From the NCBI GenBank assembly GCA_019217005.1, contig JAHBNG010000043.1, positions 1 to 64,000 on the forward strand: a stretch of DNA of 64,000 nt. The letters run 5' to 3'. Origin of the DNA: Chloroflexi bacterium TSY. Its GTDB lineage: Bacteria > Chloroflexota > Anaerolineae > Caldilineales > Caldilineaceae. Below are positions 48,453 to 57,928 of the stretch, one piece after another (the first letter of the stretch is position 1; each line of letters starts with the position of its first letter). The notes beneath the pieces are model-generated. The model was not told where the DNA came from, made no database searches, and saw only the letters and a program-made list of their open reading frames with translations. The translations under genes and the position numbers were made by a program.

Positions 48453-49457
48453 ATGACCATTCAAATTCAACCATCGACCTGGAAACATGGCAAACGATGG
48501 GCCTACACGGTCACCTACGACGAAGCCCTGACTGAGTTATTCGATCACGTCGTCCCACTGCACGAGGAATTGGGCATCCCGGGTCACATGGAAGTGGTCG
48601 TTGGTCAGATGGGCCAGGTGCGCGCCATTGGCAGCTCCAGCTACAATGGCTATCACCACATGGGACCGGAGAAGCTGCGCCAGTTGATCGACATGGGTTG
48701 GGGCGTGGGCAATCATTCATGGACCCACGGTATTGTGGAAGAGAATATTGACCTAGAGATCCGCCAGGCCAAAGAAGTGCTGGAAGAGGCCATCGGTCGG
48801 CGCGTCACTGTCTACTGTGCGCCGGGTAGCAACGACAACGTTACCCCCGCGATCACCACGGCTCTGCAAGAAAATGGGTATCTCTGCGCCATGTCGGTCA
48901 CCGATGACATCAATCGACCCGACGGCAATCTCTGGTTTCTCAACCGGGCCAGCAATTTGCACCGCGCCTGGACCCCTCTCTTCTCGGCCTTTGACCCCTT
49001 CCATCGACTGGCTCAAGCAGTTTCTGCATCTGGATGGGTCATCGACTACTGTCACTGCCCAGCACCCACGATTCCCCATGAAAGCAAGGATGTCTACATT
49101 GATGAGCATCGTGCGCGGCTGGAAGCTGTGTTGCGTACTGGTGGTAACGATGTCTGGACAGCCACTGTAGAAGAGATTGTGGATTACATAGAATGCCGTC
49201 GTCACACCCAAATCACACCTCTAACGGACGAGAGTGGTCAAGCTGTCGCGCAACTTGCGTTAGTCGATCTGCCTGCACCCGTAGCCAGTCGGCAGGTTAC
49301 CTTTGACATTGAGATCCCGCCAGCGTTGCGGCGCAATCCGCTTCTTTATATCAATGGTCAACCACAACCAGCACTGTTGGTAACGGGGGATACCGCTCGG
49401 GTTACACTGGATTTGGCACACCCCATCACGTTGGGGATAGGAGGATCGAGCCAATGA
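48453..49457 (+). CDS. Polysaccharide deacetylase-family protein (NodB-like)
   Basis: 334 residues from ATG 48453 (CAGGAG upstream). The NodB-like barrel is seen in WAYTVTYDEALTELF (Asp metal ligand), GWGVGNHSWTHG (paired His) and TVYCAPGSND. The C-terminal ~70 residues form a beta-domain (RQVTFDIEIPPALRRNPLLYING). It probably removes an N- or O-acyl group or hydrolyses an amide on a small sugar derivative; no signal peptide, so cytoplasmic. The stop overlaps the nitrilase ATG (ATGA, 49454-49457). Confidence 0.85.
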   Translation: MTIQIQPSTWKHGKRWAYTVTYDEALTELFDHVVPLHEELGIPGHMEVVVGQMGQVRAIGSSSYNGYHHMGPEKLRQLIDMGWGVGNHSWTHGIVEENIDLEIRQAKEVLEEAIGRRVTVYCAPGSNDNVTPAITTALQENGYLCAMSVTDDINRPDGNLWFLNRASNLHRAWTPLFSAFDPFHRLAQAVSASGWVIDYCHCPAPTIPHESKDVYIDEHRARLEAVLRTGGNDVWTATVEEIVDYIECRRHTQITPLTDESGQAVAQLALVDLPAPVASRQVTFDIEIPPALRRNPLLYINGQPQPALLVTGDTARVTLDLAHPITLGIGGSSQ

Positions 49458-50338
49458 GAACTGTTCGGTTGGCGACTGCCAGCATTTTGATCGACGAAGA
49501 ACCCAGCTATCCCAGTTGCTGCATCGAACGTTGCCTGGAGATGATCGACAAGGCTGGTACCGCTCAGGCCGACCTGGTGTTGTTGCCGGAAGAGCCAGAT
49601 GTAGTCGGCTGCACCGACGAAAAGCTCAACGATCTGCCCGAACCCTTGCCAGGGGGGATATTGTATCGCCAGTTTGCCGAGCGCGCCAATGCCAATCGCA
49701 TCTATGTGGCCTACAGCCAGCGCGAATGTGATGGTGATCAAGTGTTCAATACTGGCGTCTTAATCGATCGAGAGGGCGAACTGGTGGGCAAATATCGCAA
49801 GATGCACTTGGCCCCCGGCGAAGAGGGAGACGTGCTGCCGGGCAACTTGGGCTACCCCGTTTTTGAGTGTGACTTCGGTCGTGTCTCCATCGGCATCTGT
49901 ATGGACATTCACTACCCCGAAATGTGGCGGCTCTTTGCCCTCAAGGGTGCAGACGTGTTGCTCTTCCCCACCATGTGTCTGGACTATACTGGCGACCATA
50001 TCGAGTCCATCGTCAACGCCCGCGCCATTGATAATCAGGTCTATCTGGTTTCGTCACACTTTATTCAATACCCCTTTCTCTCCGGACGCTCCATGGGCCA
50101 CTCGCGCATTGTCGACCCCTACGGCCGTACGTTGGCCGATACCTCCCATCGTCCTGGGCTAACCTTTGCCGATGTGGATCTGGATGCCGGTTTTGAGACC
50201 TGGTACAGTGGGGAACTCAAAGAGCGTTACCCTACACTCAAGGACTGCTATCTGGGCATGAGGCGACCAGAAACCTACCATGAACTGATTGCACTTGAAA
50301 GCGACAACCCGGTTTGGGAAATAAAGGAGCGTACATGA
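49454..50338 (+). CDS. Carbon-nitrogen hydrolase (nitrilase superfamily)
   Basis: 294 residues. The catalytic triad is visible: Glu in VLLPEEPD (~47), Lys in KYRKMHLAPGEEG (~116) and Cys in IGICMDIHYPEMWRL (~154). It is an amidase, carbamoylase or nitrilase acting on a small C-N bond; no attached domains. Coupled by 4-bp overlaps to the deacetylase upstream and the oxidoreductase downstream, a tight three-gene unit. Confidence 0.93.
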   Translation: MRTVRLATASILIDEEPSYPSCCIERCLEMIDKAGTAQADLVLLPEEPDVVGCTDEKLNDLPEPLPGGILYRQFAERANANRIYVAYSQRECDGDQVFNTGVLIDREGELVGKYRKMHLAPGEEGDVLPGNLGYPVFECDFGRVSIGICMDIHYPEMWRLFALKGADVLLFPTMCLDYTGDHIESIVNARAIDNQVYLVSSHFIQYPFLSGRSMGHSRIVDPYGRTLADTSHRPGLTFADVDLDAGFETWYSGELKERYPTLKDCYLGMRRPETYHELIALESDNPVWEIKERT

Positions 50339-51252
50339 GAATTGGTCTTGTTGATCTGGATACCTCCCACCCAGAAAATTGGGTGCCCATTCTGCGTCAA
50401 CTTGGTCACGACGTGGTTGGTGTGTGGGACGGTGGTTCCGTACACCCAGCCGGCTATGCCGATCGCTTTGCTGACGAACATCAGATTTCGCATACCTTTG
50501 CGACTCTGGAGGAGATGGTTGGGGCTGTCGATTGCGCCATTCTTCACAGTTGCGATTGGGACACGCATATTGCCAAGGCCCGGCCTTTTGTCGAAGCTGG
50601 CAAGTCGGTGTTAATTGATAAGCCGCTGGCTGGTAATCTACGTGATCTGCAACAGATTCGCCGGTGGGTGGAAGCGGGGGCGCGTATCAGTGGCGGCTCC
50701 TCTCTGCGTTTCTGCCGAGAGACACAAGCTTGGTTGGCGCGACCCGTGACCGAACGAGGAACGCCCCACACTGTCTTTTGTGGTTGTGCCGTTGATGAGT
50801 TCAACTACGGAATTCATGCCTATTCCATGCTTAGCGGAATTCTCGGCGGTGGCGTGGCAAGCGTGCAGCATTTGAGCCAGTCCGTGCAGCGGCGCATCGC
50901 AATAAAATGGCCTGATGGATGTAGCGGGCTGCTGGTGATTGGCACGGCGGCCAAGTGGATGCCGTTCTATGCAACCATTGTCACAGAGCAAGGGGTCACG
51001 CACTACCAGGCAGATACGACCCAACTCTACCAAGCGCAATTGGAGGCGATTCTGCCCTATTTGGCGAAAGAAACGGATGAGCCACCTCTATCGCTTGAGG
51101 CATGGCTAGAACCAGAATTATGCGCCCTGGCGGCACGTCATTCCTGGCTGCATGAAGATTGCGAAGTTACATTGGACGATCTTCCGGATGATGACCCTGG
51201 CTATGACGGGGCACTCTTTGCCGAGGGCTACCGAAAGGCCAAATACCCTTAA
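50335..51252 (+). CDS. Gfo/Idh/MocA-family oxidoreductase
   Basis: 305 residues from ATG 50335, overlapping the nitrilase stop. An NAD-binding N-terminal domain (MRIGLVDLDTSHPENWVPILRQLG, LIDKPLAGNLRDLQQI with the family's EKP-like lysine) is followed by a substrate domain (VDEFNYGIHAYSMLSGILGGG). The unusual MRIGLVDLDTSHP start is seen in a subgroup acting on polyols or amino sugars. Convergent with the class V aminotransferase (4-bp overlap). Confidence 0.87.
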   Translation: MRIGLVDLDTSHPENWVPILRQLGHDVVGVWDGGSVHPAGYADRFADEHQISHTFATLEEMVGAVDCAILHSCDWDTHIAKARPFVEAGKSVLIDKPLAGNLRDLQQIRRWVEAGARISGGSSLRFCRETQAWLARPVTERGTPHTVFCGCAVDEFNYGIHAYSMLSGILGGGVASVQHLSQSVQRRIAIKWPDGCSGLLVIGTAAKWMPFYATIVTEQGVTHYQADTTQLYQAQLEAILPYLAKETDEPPLSLEAWLEPELCALAARHSWLHEDCEVTLDDLPDDDPGYDGALFAEGYRKAKYP

Positions 51253-52406
51253 GTGATCTCCTGCAGCGTCTCCAACAAGAGATCGATTTCTTCCTCCAGC
51301 ATGAAAAAGGGAATGCTCGCCCGCAGTCCATCCGCCGAAATATAAAGCGGTTTGATGATGATATCCGACCGTTCACGCAAGGTCTGGGCCAATGTCGGAC
51401 CATCCCAACCCGCTACACCAAAGCTGACCAGGCTGGCGGAGCTTTCTGGCGACAACGGCGTATAGCAGGTGACACGCGGATTGGCGGTCAGCCCTTCTTT
51501 AAGTCTGGTTGTGAGAGCCACCGTGCGAGACCATATCTGCTCTAGATCGATATTGGTCAACCAGTCGGCGGCAAATGCCCAGGTGTGAACCAGCGGCCAC
51601 GACCAAGGACCATACTCAAAGCGACCGGCCGTTTCTTTGAGGGCATAGGCATCACTTGCGAAGTCGATCCAGGATTCGGCGCGACCACCAGCGTAGGTTA
51701 CCTGAAGTTCGGTCAGTCGCTCCCTGCGAATAAAGAGTAGCCCTGCGGCATACGGTGCGTACATCCACTTATAGGAGAGCAGCCCCGCAAAATCACAGCC
51801 CAGATCGTGCAGGTCAATGGGGTAAAGTCCTGCCGAGTGAGCCATGTCAAGAAAGGTCAATATCCCGCGCGAACGGGCCAATTGACAGATTTGCTTGACG
51901 GGCAGACGATAGCCCAAGTCCGTCGTGACATGGCTAATGGCAATTAGACGTGTTCGCTCGGTGAAGCGCTCCTCAAATGCAGCCAGTTGTGCATCGGCAT
52001 TCTCTAAGAGAGGCACTTTGACGACTTCGATCCCTTTTCGGTCACGCAAGTGAAGTGTCGACAAAAAGAGTGCCGCTTCTTCTTCAGTTGTAATCAGGAT
52101 CTGATCACCCGGCTGCCACTCCAGTCCACGCAAGACAGTCTGATACCCTTCGCTCACACCCCGCATCAGACAGAGCGTCTCTGGCTTGACACCAAAAAAG
52201 TGGGCCAGACGCTGCATGGTCCGTTCCCGCCGAGGATACTCCTCCTCCGGGTAGACAATGTGCAATGGACCACGTTCCAGCAACTCCTGCATCAGCCGCA
52301 TGTGTTCTCTGGCAATAACGCCAGGAGTGACGCTGACGCCTCCATTCTGAAACCATATATAGTTTTTCAGGGCAGGAATGTCATTTCGGATTGAGTGGAT
52401 ATTCAT
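51249..52406 (-). CDS. Class V PLP aminotransferase/desulfurase-fold enzyme
   Basis: 385 residues. Features: IWFQNGGVSVTP, LCLMRGVSEGYQTVL, AISHVTTDLGYRLPV, LTFLDMAHSAGLYPIDLHDLG (PLP Asp) and LLSYKWMYAPYAAGLL with the PLP lysine. It groups with isopenicillin-epimerase-like and cysteine desulfurase-like enzymes but lacks a recognisable desulfurase Cys loop. It overlaps the convergent oxidoreductase by 4 bp. Confidence 0.9.
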   Translation of the reverse strand: MNIHSIRNDIPALKNYIWFQNGGVSVTPGVIAREHMRLMQELLERGPLHIVYPEEEYPRRERTMQRLAHFFGVKPETLCLMRGVSEGYQTVLRGLEWQPGDQILITTEEEAALFLSTLHLRDRKGIEVVKVPLLENADAQLAAFEERFTERTRLIAISHVTTDLGYRLPVKQICQLARSRGILTFLDMAHSAGLYPIDLHDLGCDFAGLLSYKWMYAPYAAGLLFIRRERLTELQVTYAGGRAESWIDFASDAYALKETAGRFEYGPWSWPLVHTWAFAADWLTNIDLEQIWSRTVALTTRLKEGLTANPRVTCYTPLSPESSASLVSFGVAGWDGPTLAQTLRERSDIIIKPLYISADGLRASIPFFMLEEEIDLLLETLQEIT

Positions 52407-52475
52407 TGCTGCGCGATTACCAGATGTGCTGTCGGAGGACTGTTTCAGGAGTTTCGATAAGATTGATACTTTTCT

Positions 52476-52817
52476 TCACGCTACGGCATAATCTGTATAT
52501 TGCCGAAGTTCTGGGGGGTGAAATCCCAGGACGATTTGCGTCTTAGGTATTTTGGCCTGCTCCAAATCTTCGGCAATCCCGTCTTCAGTGCCATCGCGCA
52601 AAATCCAGATTTTATCGTCGATAATGTCAATGTGTACCAGACAGCTGTGAATTTGTTTGTCGCCTTCCCAACCGACATTGACTAACAAGTAACGATTCTT
52701 GGCACGATCAAAAACTGTTTCGGTTTGGATATTGCTATAGGCATATGGCACTGCTGCGTATTCGGTTAGAATTTGTTCGATAATCTCGGAGTAGCGATCC
52801 GGCGTTATTCTATCCAT
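52476..52817 (-). CDS. xisI: XisI-family protein
   Basis: 113 residues. RYSEIIEQILTEYAAVPYAYSNIQTETVFDRAKNRYLLVNVGWEG and WILRDGTEDGIAEDLEQAKIPKTQIVLGFHPPELRQYTDYAVA are conserved XisI features. In Anabaena XisI works with XisH in fdxN-element excision, but the pair is widespread in bacteria without heterocysts. It overlaps xisH by 13 bp, so it is translated from the same message. Confidence 0.9.
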   Translation of the reverse strand: MDRITPDRYSEIIEQILTEYAAVPYAYSNIQTETVFDRAKNRYLLVNVGWEGDKQIHSCLVHIDIIDDKIWILRDGTEDGIAEDLEQAKIPKTQIVLGFHPPELRQYTDYAVA

Positions 52818-53305
52818 TCCACAATCTCCTTCGTTTCTGGAGCAAAAATTACTAATCGCAATCGTTTGTTCTTGAGCCGTATCTGCCCAATCGGTTCTTC
52901 AAATAGATCACGATATACTGTATAGCGAATAGCGAGATACAGAGTGCGGTCCGGATCTTGCTCACTCAAAATATCTTCATACAGTACAAACTGTCCAAGG
53001 GCTTTCTCCAAATCTTCTACACTGGATTTACCCACGAAACTTTTCACTTCAATAGCTATCTTTTGCTTGCCTTTTTCGGCTGCAATTAGGCGTTCTGCAC
53101 CTAAGTGCTTATCCGAAAAGTTCTGTGACGACGTATTCTCGCCCGAGTGACTGCCTGGACTCACAACCACTCTTCGGATAGGTTCTAAGTCAACATACAG
53201 ATCTTTCTTACCAATGCTCATTCTCAAGTAGTCATGCGTAATCGTCCAACCATCGTCGATAAGAGCGGTTCTAACGTGATCGTGATAAATGTCTTTGGCT
53301 GCCAT
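52805..53305 (-). CDS. xisH: XisH-family nuclease-like protein with a 28-residue MITE-encoded insert
   Basis: 166 residues; the family norm is about 138. The family start MAAKDIYHDHVRTALIDDGW and core KKDLYVDL (Asp35/Asp39), then IAIEVKSF (Glu86, Lys88), give the D...ExK layout of PD-(D/E)XK nucleases. Residues 41-68 (EPIRRVVVSPGSHSGENT...SDKHL) are encoded by a 79-bp MITE plus its 5-bp CTAAG duplication, exactly 28 codons, splitting the conserved YVDL-GAERLIAAEKG. The frame stays open. Whether the protein still folds is unknown. It precedes xisI with a 13-bp overlap. Confidence 0.92.
   Translation of the reverse strand: MAAKDIYHDHVRTALIDDGWTITHDYLRMSIGKKDLYVDLEPIRRVVVSPGSHSGENTSSQNFSDKHLGAERLIAAEKGKQKIAIEVKSFVGKSSVEDLEKALGQFVLYEDILSEQDPDRTLYLAIRYTVYRDLFEEPIGQIRLKNKRLRLVIFAPETKEIVEWIE
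53106..53184. repeat. 79-bp palindromic element, copy 4, in frame within xisH
   Basis: TGCTTATCCGAAAAG to CTTCGGATAGGTT; CTAAG at 53101-53105 and 53185-53189. Element plus duplication is 84 bp and adds 28 sense codons to the minus-strand gene. Confidence 0.93.
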
Positions 53306-53361
53306 TGGTTTGTTTCAATTTGGTGCAACACTCAAAGTGTCCTGTCTGATTTTCAGATATG

Positions 53362-54549
53362 TTATACACCACCGCAGTAATGAGCTGCTGTTAAGGCATA
53401 GACCTGAGCACAGTGAACCAATTGTGACAGCGAAACCCGCTCATGGTTTGAATGGGCCGTTTCGTGGGCAGGGCCATAATAGACGGTTGTAGCCCCTCCA
53501 TCGTTGGCGTAAAGATTGGCATCTCCCACTAGTCCCATACCGATGAGATCCGGCACTGATCCTGCGACGGTTTGACCGGCGCTTTGCAAAGCGTTGATGA
53601 TGGGATGATCGGGTGGGGTTTCAAAGGGTTCGCGTGCGGATGCTGCTTCCAACGATAGCACAAATGACAAGCCGGATTCTACAGACAACTGCTGGCAGAG
53701 GTCTTGCAATTCAGACTGAACATCGTGTAACGTGCGGCCTGGAGTCCAGCGGCGCGTGCCGGTCACTTTGATCGAGACGGGCAGGCGGTTGAACCAGTCG
53801 CCGCCATGCACCATACCGACGTTGAGCTGGTCGCGACCGCAGAGGCGGTGGCTGGTTGTCACGGCAAAAGTTTCTTCAAGCTTCTGGAATTCGGTGAGCA
53901 GGCGACCAGTCCAATAGGCTGGGTTTTCGACGTATTGGGTCTTGATGGTGTGAACGGGCCCGCGGTCGGTCTCAATCGTGATGTGAAAGATCGTTGAGCC
54001 CAGACTAGCTGCCCAGATTGCACAAGGCCCCTCGACAATAATAATGGCATCGGTTTTGATCTGGCCCGACTGCAGATGTTCAATCAGCCGTTTGGGACCT
54101 TCTTTTTTGCCAACCGGGGTTTCGTGGCCGATCACGCCAGTGAGCCAGAGATTGCCCTTCAACTGCACACCCGCTTTGCGCAGCGCTGACGCTCCATGAA
54201 CCATCGCCACCAACCCACCCTTCATATCTTCAGTGCCGCGCCCAATCAACCAGTCGCCATCACGGCCTGGCGGTGTCGAGTTGCCAATGGGGATTGTGTC
54301 GGTGTGACCATTGAAGAGCAGGGCGCGTCCTGATGCGGGCTCGATCCCTTCGACCATTGTATAGACATTGGGACGGTTTGGTTCCACCTCCTCTGTCCTG
54401 ACGGTAAACCCTTCACGTTGGAGCAAGTCGGCAAGAAATTGGCTGCCCTCACCCTCTGCTCCCGTCTCACTGCGTACTTTGATAAAATCGAGCGTATCGC
54501 GGGCAATTGCTTCGGGATCGATGTGTTGAAAAATGTTGGATGGATTCAT
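53362..54549 (-). CDS. M20-family metallopeptidase/deacylase (ArgE/DapE-like)
   Basis: 395 residues from ATG 54549 (MNPSNIFQHID); a TTG six codons upstream is less likely. Dinuclear zinc motifs: LLFNGHTDTIP (His, Asp), GRGTEDMKGGLVAM (Asp), GHETPVGKKEGP in the position of the general-base Glu-Glu region, EGPCA and a C-terminal YYGPAHETAHSNHERV His. It hydrolyses an N-acyl or peptide amide. The lid domain (~190-300) is present. The catalytic EE pair is atypical (HETPVG), so activity should not be assumed. Confidence 0.85.
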   Translation of the reverse strand: MNPSNIFQHIDPEAIARDTLDFIKVRSETGAEGEGSQFLADLLQREGFTVRTEEVEPNRPNVYTMVEGIEPASGRALLFNGHTDTIPIGNSTPPGRDGDWLIGRGTEDMKGGLVAMVHGASALRKAGVQLKGNLWLTGVIGHETPVGKKEGPKRLIEHLQSGQIKTDAIIIVEGPCAIWAASLGSTIFHITIETDRGPVHTIKTQYVENPAYWTGRLLTEFQKLEETFAVTTSHRLCGRDQLNVGMVHGGDWFNRLPVSIKVTGTRRWTPGRTLHDVQSELQDLCQQLSVESGLSFVLSLEAASAREPFETPPDHPIINALQSAGQTVAGSVPDLIGMGLVGDANLYANDGGATTVYYGPAHETAHSNHERVSLSQLVHCAQVYALTAAHYCGGV

Positions 54550-54776
54550 GGTTCGCTCACTTATCAAGTATACTGAGCAGCGCCATAAAATAACACTTTT
54601 TAGTCGAGAAAGAATGTTATAATGTGCTGCTGCGGAGTATAAATCGGAGTTGAATGGTAAAAGTGTAGCATATCCAACGGGAAACAGGGAAAGAAATTAG
54701 AATTCGGAAGCGGGTTTTTACGGATACGCGAGGAATGCTCAAACAGAAATAACTCTTATGTGGAGTAACAAGAAGC

Positions 54777-54839
54777 CCCTATCTACTGAAAAGAGCAGGG
54801 GACCCATTGACGTATCTGTGCTCTTTTCAGTAGATAGGG
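54777..54839. terminator. 21-bp-arm hairpin after the secreted repeat-protein gene
   Basis: CCCTATCTACTGAAAAGAGC (from 54777) with its exact inverse (54819-54839) encloses 21 nt, just downstream of the minus-strand stop at 54862. It may act as a terminator; the CAGTAGA motif inside the arms also recalls the MITE superfamily ends. Confidence 0.5.
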
Positions 54840-54861
54840 TTGTGGAGGGAAAAGCGGCAGG

Positions 54862-57605
54862 TTAAGGAACTAGATGCCAGATAATCTCTTGATCATCTGG
54901 GCCAACGGTCATGGTAAAGGTCGGACTAACCCAGTTGTTGCCGACAGTCTTGTAGGTGATGTCAATATTCGCAGGGAAGAAGAGCGAACCGCCATCAGGT
55001 ATCGTACCAACCCCTTCAATTTCTGTGCTGAGTAGAGGTGCAACATCAGTTGGCAAGTCGAAGCTGAAGGTGACATCAGAAAAGGTGACATCCCACGGTT
55101 GCGTGCCAAGGGCAAATGTAGTGGTTTGCCAATCACCGATGATGCTGTTGTGCAGACCACGGTATGTGACGGTTGCGTTGGGAGGGAAGCGCATGGCTTG
55201 CCCTGTTGCAAGTTGCGCCACATTCTCAACCTCTACCCGATACGGATCACCCAGTGGTTGACCTCCACCGATGATGGTCAGTTGAGCAGTAGCAAAGTGA
55301 GCGTACCAATTCTGAAGACCGGGCTGATCAAAGGTAATGCTCTGCCAGGGTCCAAGGATATTGCTCTTGCGCAGACGATAGGTGATAGGCGTGCCAACCG
55401 GCAGGTACAGGAACTCATCACTAACGATCTGCTCAACATTTTCTACCTCCAAGCTGAGTCCTGGTCCAATCACGTTGGCATTGGTGAAGATTTCCGCCAC
55501 GTCGCAAGGATGACCATCGCCATCCTGATCCCCGTCTCCATCGCTGCAGAACTGGACGGCTGGAGCAGCAAAGTGAAAGTACCACGGCTGGGGTGCAGCG
55601 TGAAAGCCCTCATTACCTGCATTGGGTAGATTCAGATTGCCTTCTGGTTGGCTCTTGTCAACGTGGAGCCAAGGACCGACATGCATCCCTTTGATATGAC
55701 GGAAGCGCACATCTGCATCGGGAGGCAGCCGCATGATATCGCCGCTGACCACAACTGCCAGATTTTCTACCTCGCCAGCAGGGTATGGACCACCAGCATC
55801 ATCTCCATTGGCAAAGACATCACTCGCATCGCAGAGATGACCATCGCCATCCTGATCTCCATCTCCATCGGCACAGAGTCCAATGGTGAGACGAGCAAAC
55901 TGGAGGAACCAGTCATTGACGCCTGGAGCGAAGTTCGTCTCCTGCCAAGGGCCAACCACAGCACCTGTGCGTAACCGATAGGTTGTTGTAACGCCTGCGG
56001 GCAAATAAATCGTATCTCCGGTTGTAAATTGGCTTATGAGGGCAAAGTCCACGCTGGGCCACGGCCCTTTGGCAATATCGGCATTGGTGAAGATATCATC
56101 TGCTTCACAGCCGTCGCCCTCCGGATCATCACAGAGCTGAACATGGACGCCAGCAAATTCGTGTCGCCATTCGCCATCAGTCAGATCATCGGGGAAGGTA
56201 GCCTGAAGCCAATTGGTCGCCACACCATCGCGCCGCAGTCGATAGTTGACGGTCGTACCGTTGGCTACAGTAAACGAATCGCCAGTGCGGAACTCACCTA
56301 GCCCCTCAACATCGATCAATGCCGGATCGCTACTCGAAATGACGTCGCCACTGTCATACCCATCACCGCTGCTATCACTCCAAAGAACAACATTGACTGT
56401 GGGACTGACTGGTGGGCTGGGTTCGATAAATTCTAACCCATCGACAAAGCCATCCGGGGCACCTGGTACGGTAAAGGAGGAAAGCAAGTTTCCATCTAGA
56501 TCGATATTACGGACTGTTGAATCGTCTCCCACCCACAGTGTATCAGTCTGTGGGTCGTAGCCCAAACCTCCTGTGACGTACCCGTCGGCCACAAAGAGTG
56601 TTTCACTATAAACACCTGTATTGGGGTCGACGATGATGACGACACCAGAATTGAAGTGGAGGCAACCGAATTCACAGAAAGAGACATAGAGTCGATCACG
56701 TTCCGAATCATAGGCAACCCCTAGTGGAGCCATCTGGTTGATATTGCTTTCGGGAACCGTGTCCGGCATCTCGTATGCAGCCTCTCGCATTTGGTTTTGC
56801 GGATCGATCTTGGCCAATGCTCCCCCATGCTCAACCCGCCACAAACGTTCGCGTGTAGAGTCCCACGCCATATCGTGACAGCAGGCATCTTCTCCCGTTA
56901 GACCGGCCACAAATGTATAGCTTACTAGCTTACTGGAACTGTAAAGGTCAACTGAACAGTCAGTCCATCTGCTGAACGCTTTTCGATTTTGCCGTAGACA
57001 TCGCTGAAGTAGAGGTCCTGACCATCGAAGGCAATGCCTGAGAGAGGTAGATCGTTCAGGGTTTGGAGGACGTTGCCACTTGTATCCATCTGAAAGGCAT
57101 CGTATCCAGTGGTTGGCGTCTGGGAATTGTTTCCGATCCAGAGAGTACCAGAAGATGTTGTTGTCGCGCTCGTTGTCACGTCTAAAGCCTTCGCGGAAAA
57201 CAAGTTAGATGCACGCCGATTATTTTGTAGGTTATTCGGAGTGAAAGAAACCAGGGGATATCTTTCATCTATACTATAGTACTTAGGCTGAATCGCAGTC
57301 GATTCGCCCGAATAAGTCGATGATTCCTGCACGGTTTTGCCGTTGGAATCTGCGGACGCCACGGTCACCAACCCGAACGCCAATAGGATCGAAATGAGAG
57401 CACCAAGCCCCTTCGTCTTTAGCCGTTCCAGAGAAATAAATCCCTGACTTGCCAAGTCGATTTCTCTGGAACGGCTTGAGCTTTTCCATATCAAATTGGG
57501 GATTATAATTGTTGGAAAAGCCTTAGACACTGTTGTTGCCCAGAGAGCGTCGATGCGTGACGCACAAATCGACGCTCTAAACCTTTGCTGATTGCAATTG
57601 GTCAT
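54862..57605 (-). pseudogene. Secreted propeller protein with six-fold repeat domain, split by an 8-bp tandem duplication
   Basis: Two abutting frames join into one if one copy of AGCTTACT (56919-56926/56927-56934) is removed: TFTVPVS-YTFVAGLTGEDA. Order: signal-like segment (GLGALISILLAFGLVTVASA), a propeller (LWIGNNSQTPTTGYDAFQMDTSGNVLQTL..., YVTGGLGYDPQTDTLWVGDD), then six ~70-110-residue repeats, several with VEN, LPxG, TYRLR, GPW and a C...DGDGDQDGDGHPCD...IFTN calcium-type loop. A ~100-bp MITE (57423-57522) lies near the 5' end and makes the true start uncertain (ATG 57605 with AAGGGA upstream is the start as sequenced). The downstream part could start at GTG 56910. Confidence 0.8.
57423..57522. 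repeat. ~100-bp MITE with TTAG duplications, copy 2
   Basis: CCGTTCCAGAGAAATAAATC to TTGTTGGAAAAGCC between TTAG at 57419-57422 and 57523-57526; inverse of 9292-9392. Element plus duplication is 104 bp, which shifts the frame at the start of the secreted repeat protein. Confidence 0.8.
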
Positions 57606-57859
57606 TTTATTTTCCCTTTCAAGTGATAGATTTGGCCAGTTCAAAGTCATCACATACCGCACTCGCTCATAAATTTATGGGCTCATCTCAGAAAATTGTG
57701 TAAATCGGTGTTTTTGACAGAGACTAAATCTTGCATTCGCACACTTTCGTCTGATGAGCGAATTTATGGCAGTGCTCAGTATAGCGTGGAACCATTGACG
57801 GTTCGGCAGTGAAGGCATTGACGATTCGTCAATATTGATTCATCACGGAGGCATACAAT

Positions 57860-57928
57860 CGTGAAGATCGCTCAACTTGAATTTGAAGATCGGCTTAATA
57901 CTACTGTGCATCAAGTAAAGGCTCGATA
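57860..57928 (+). pseudogene. Possible 5' fragment of a gene cut by the IS701 remnant
   Basis: GGAGG precedes GTG 57860, then MKIAQLEFEDRLNTTVHQVKAR and a stop at the edge of the IS701 remnant. Ribosome-site spacing is good, but the fragment is too short to identify. Confidence 0.25.

Noticed and set aside
52476..53305. XisH/XisI as evidence of a heterocyst-type programmed excision element
   Set aside because: The pair is widespread in non-cyanobacteria, and no XisF recombinase or fdxN element is visible.
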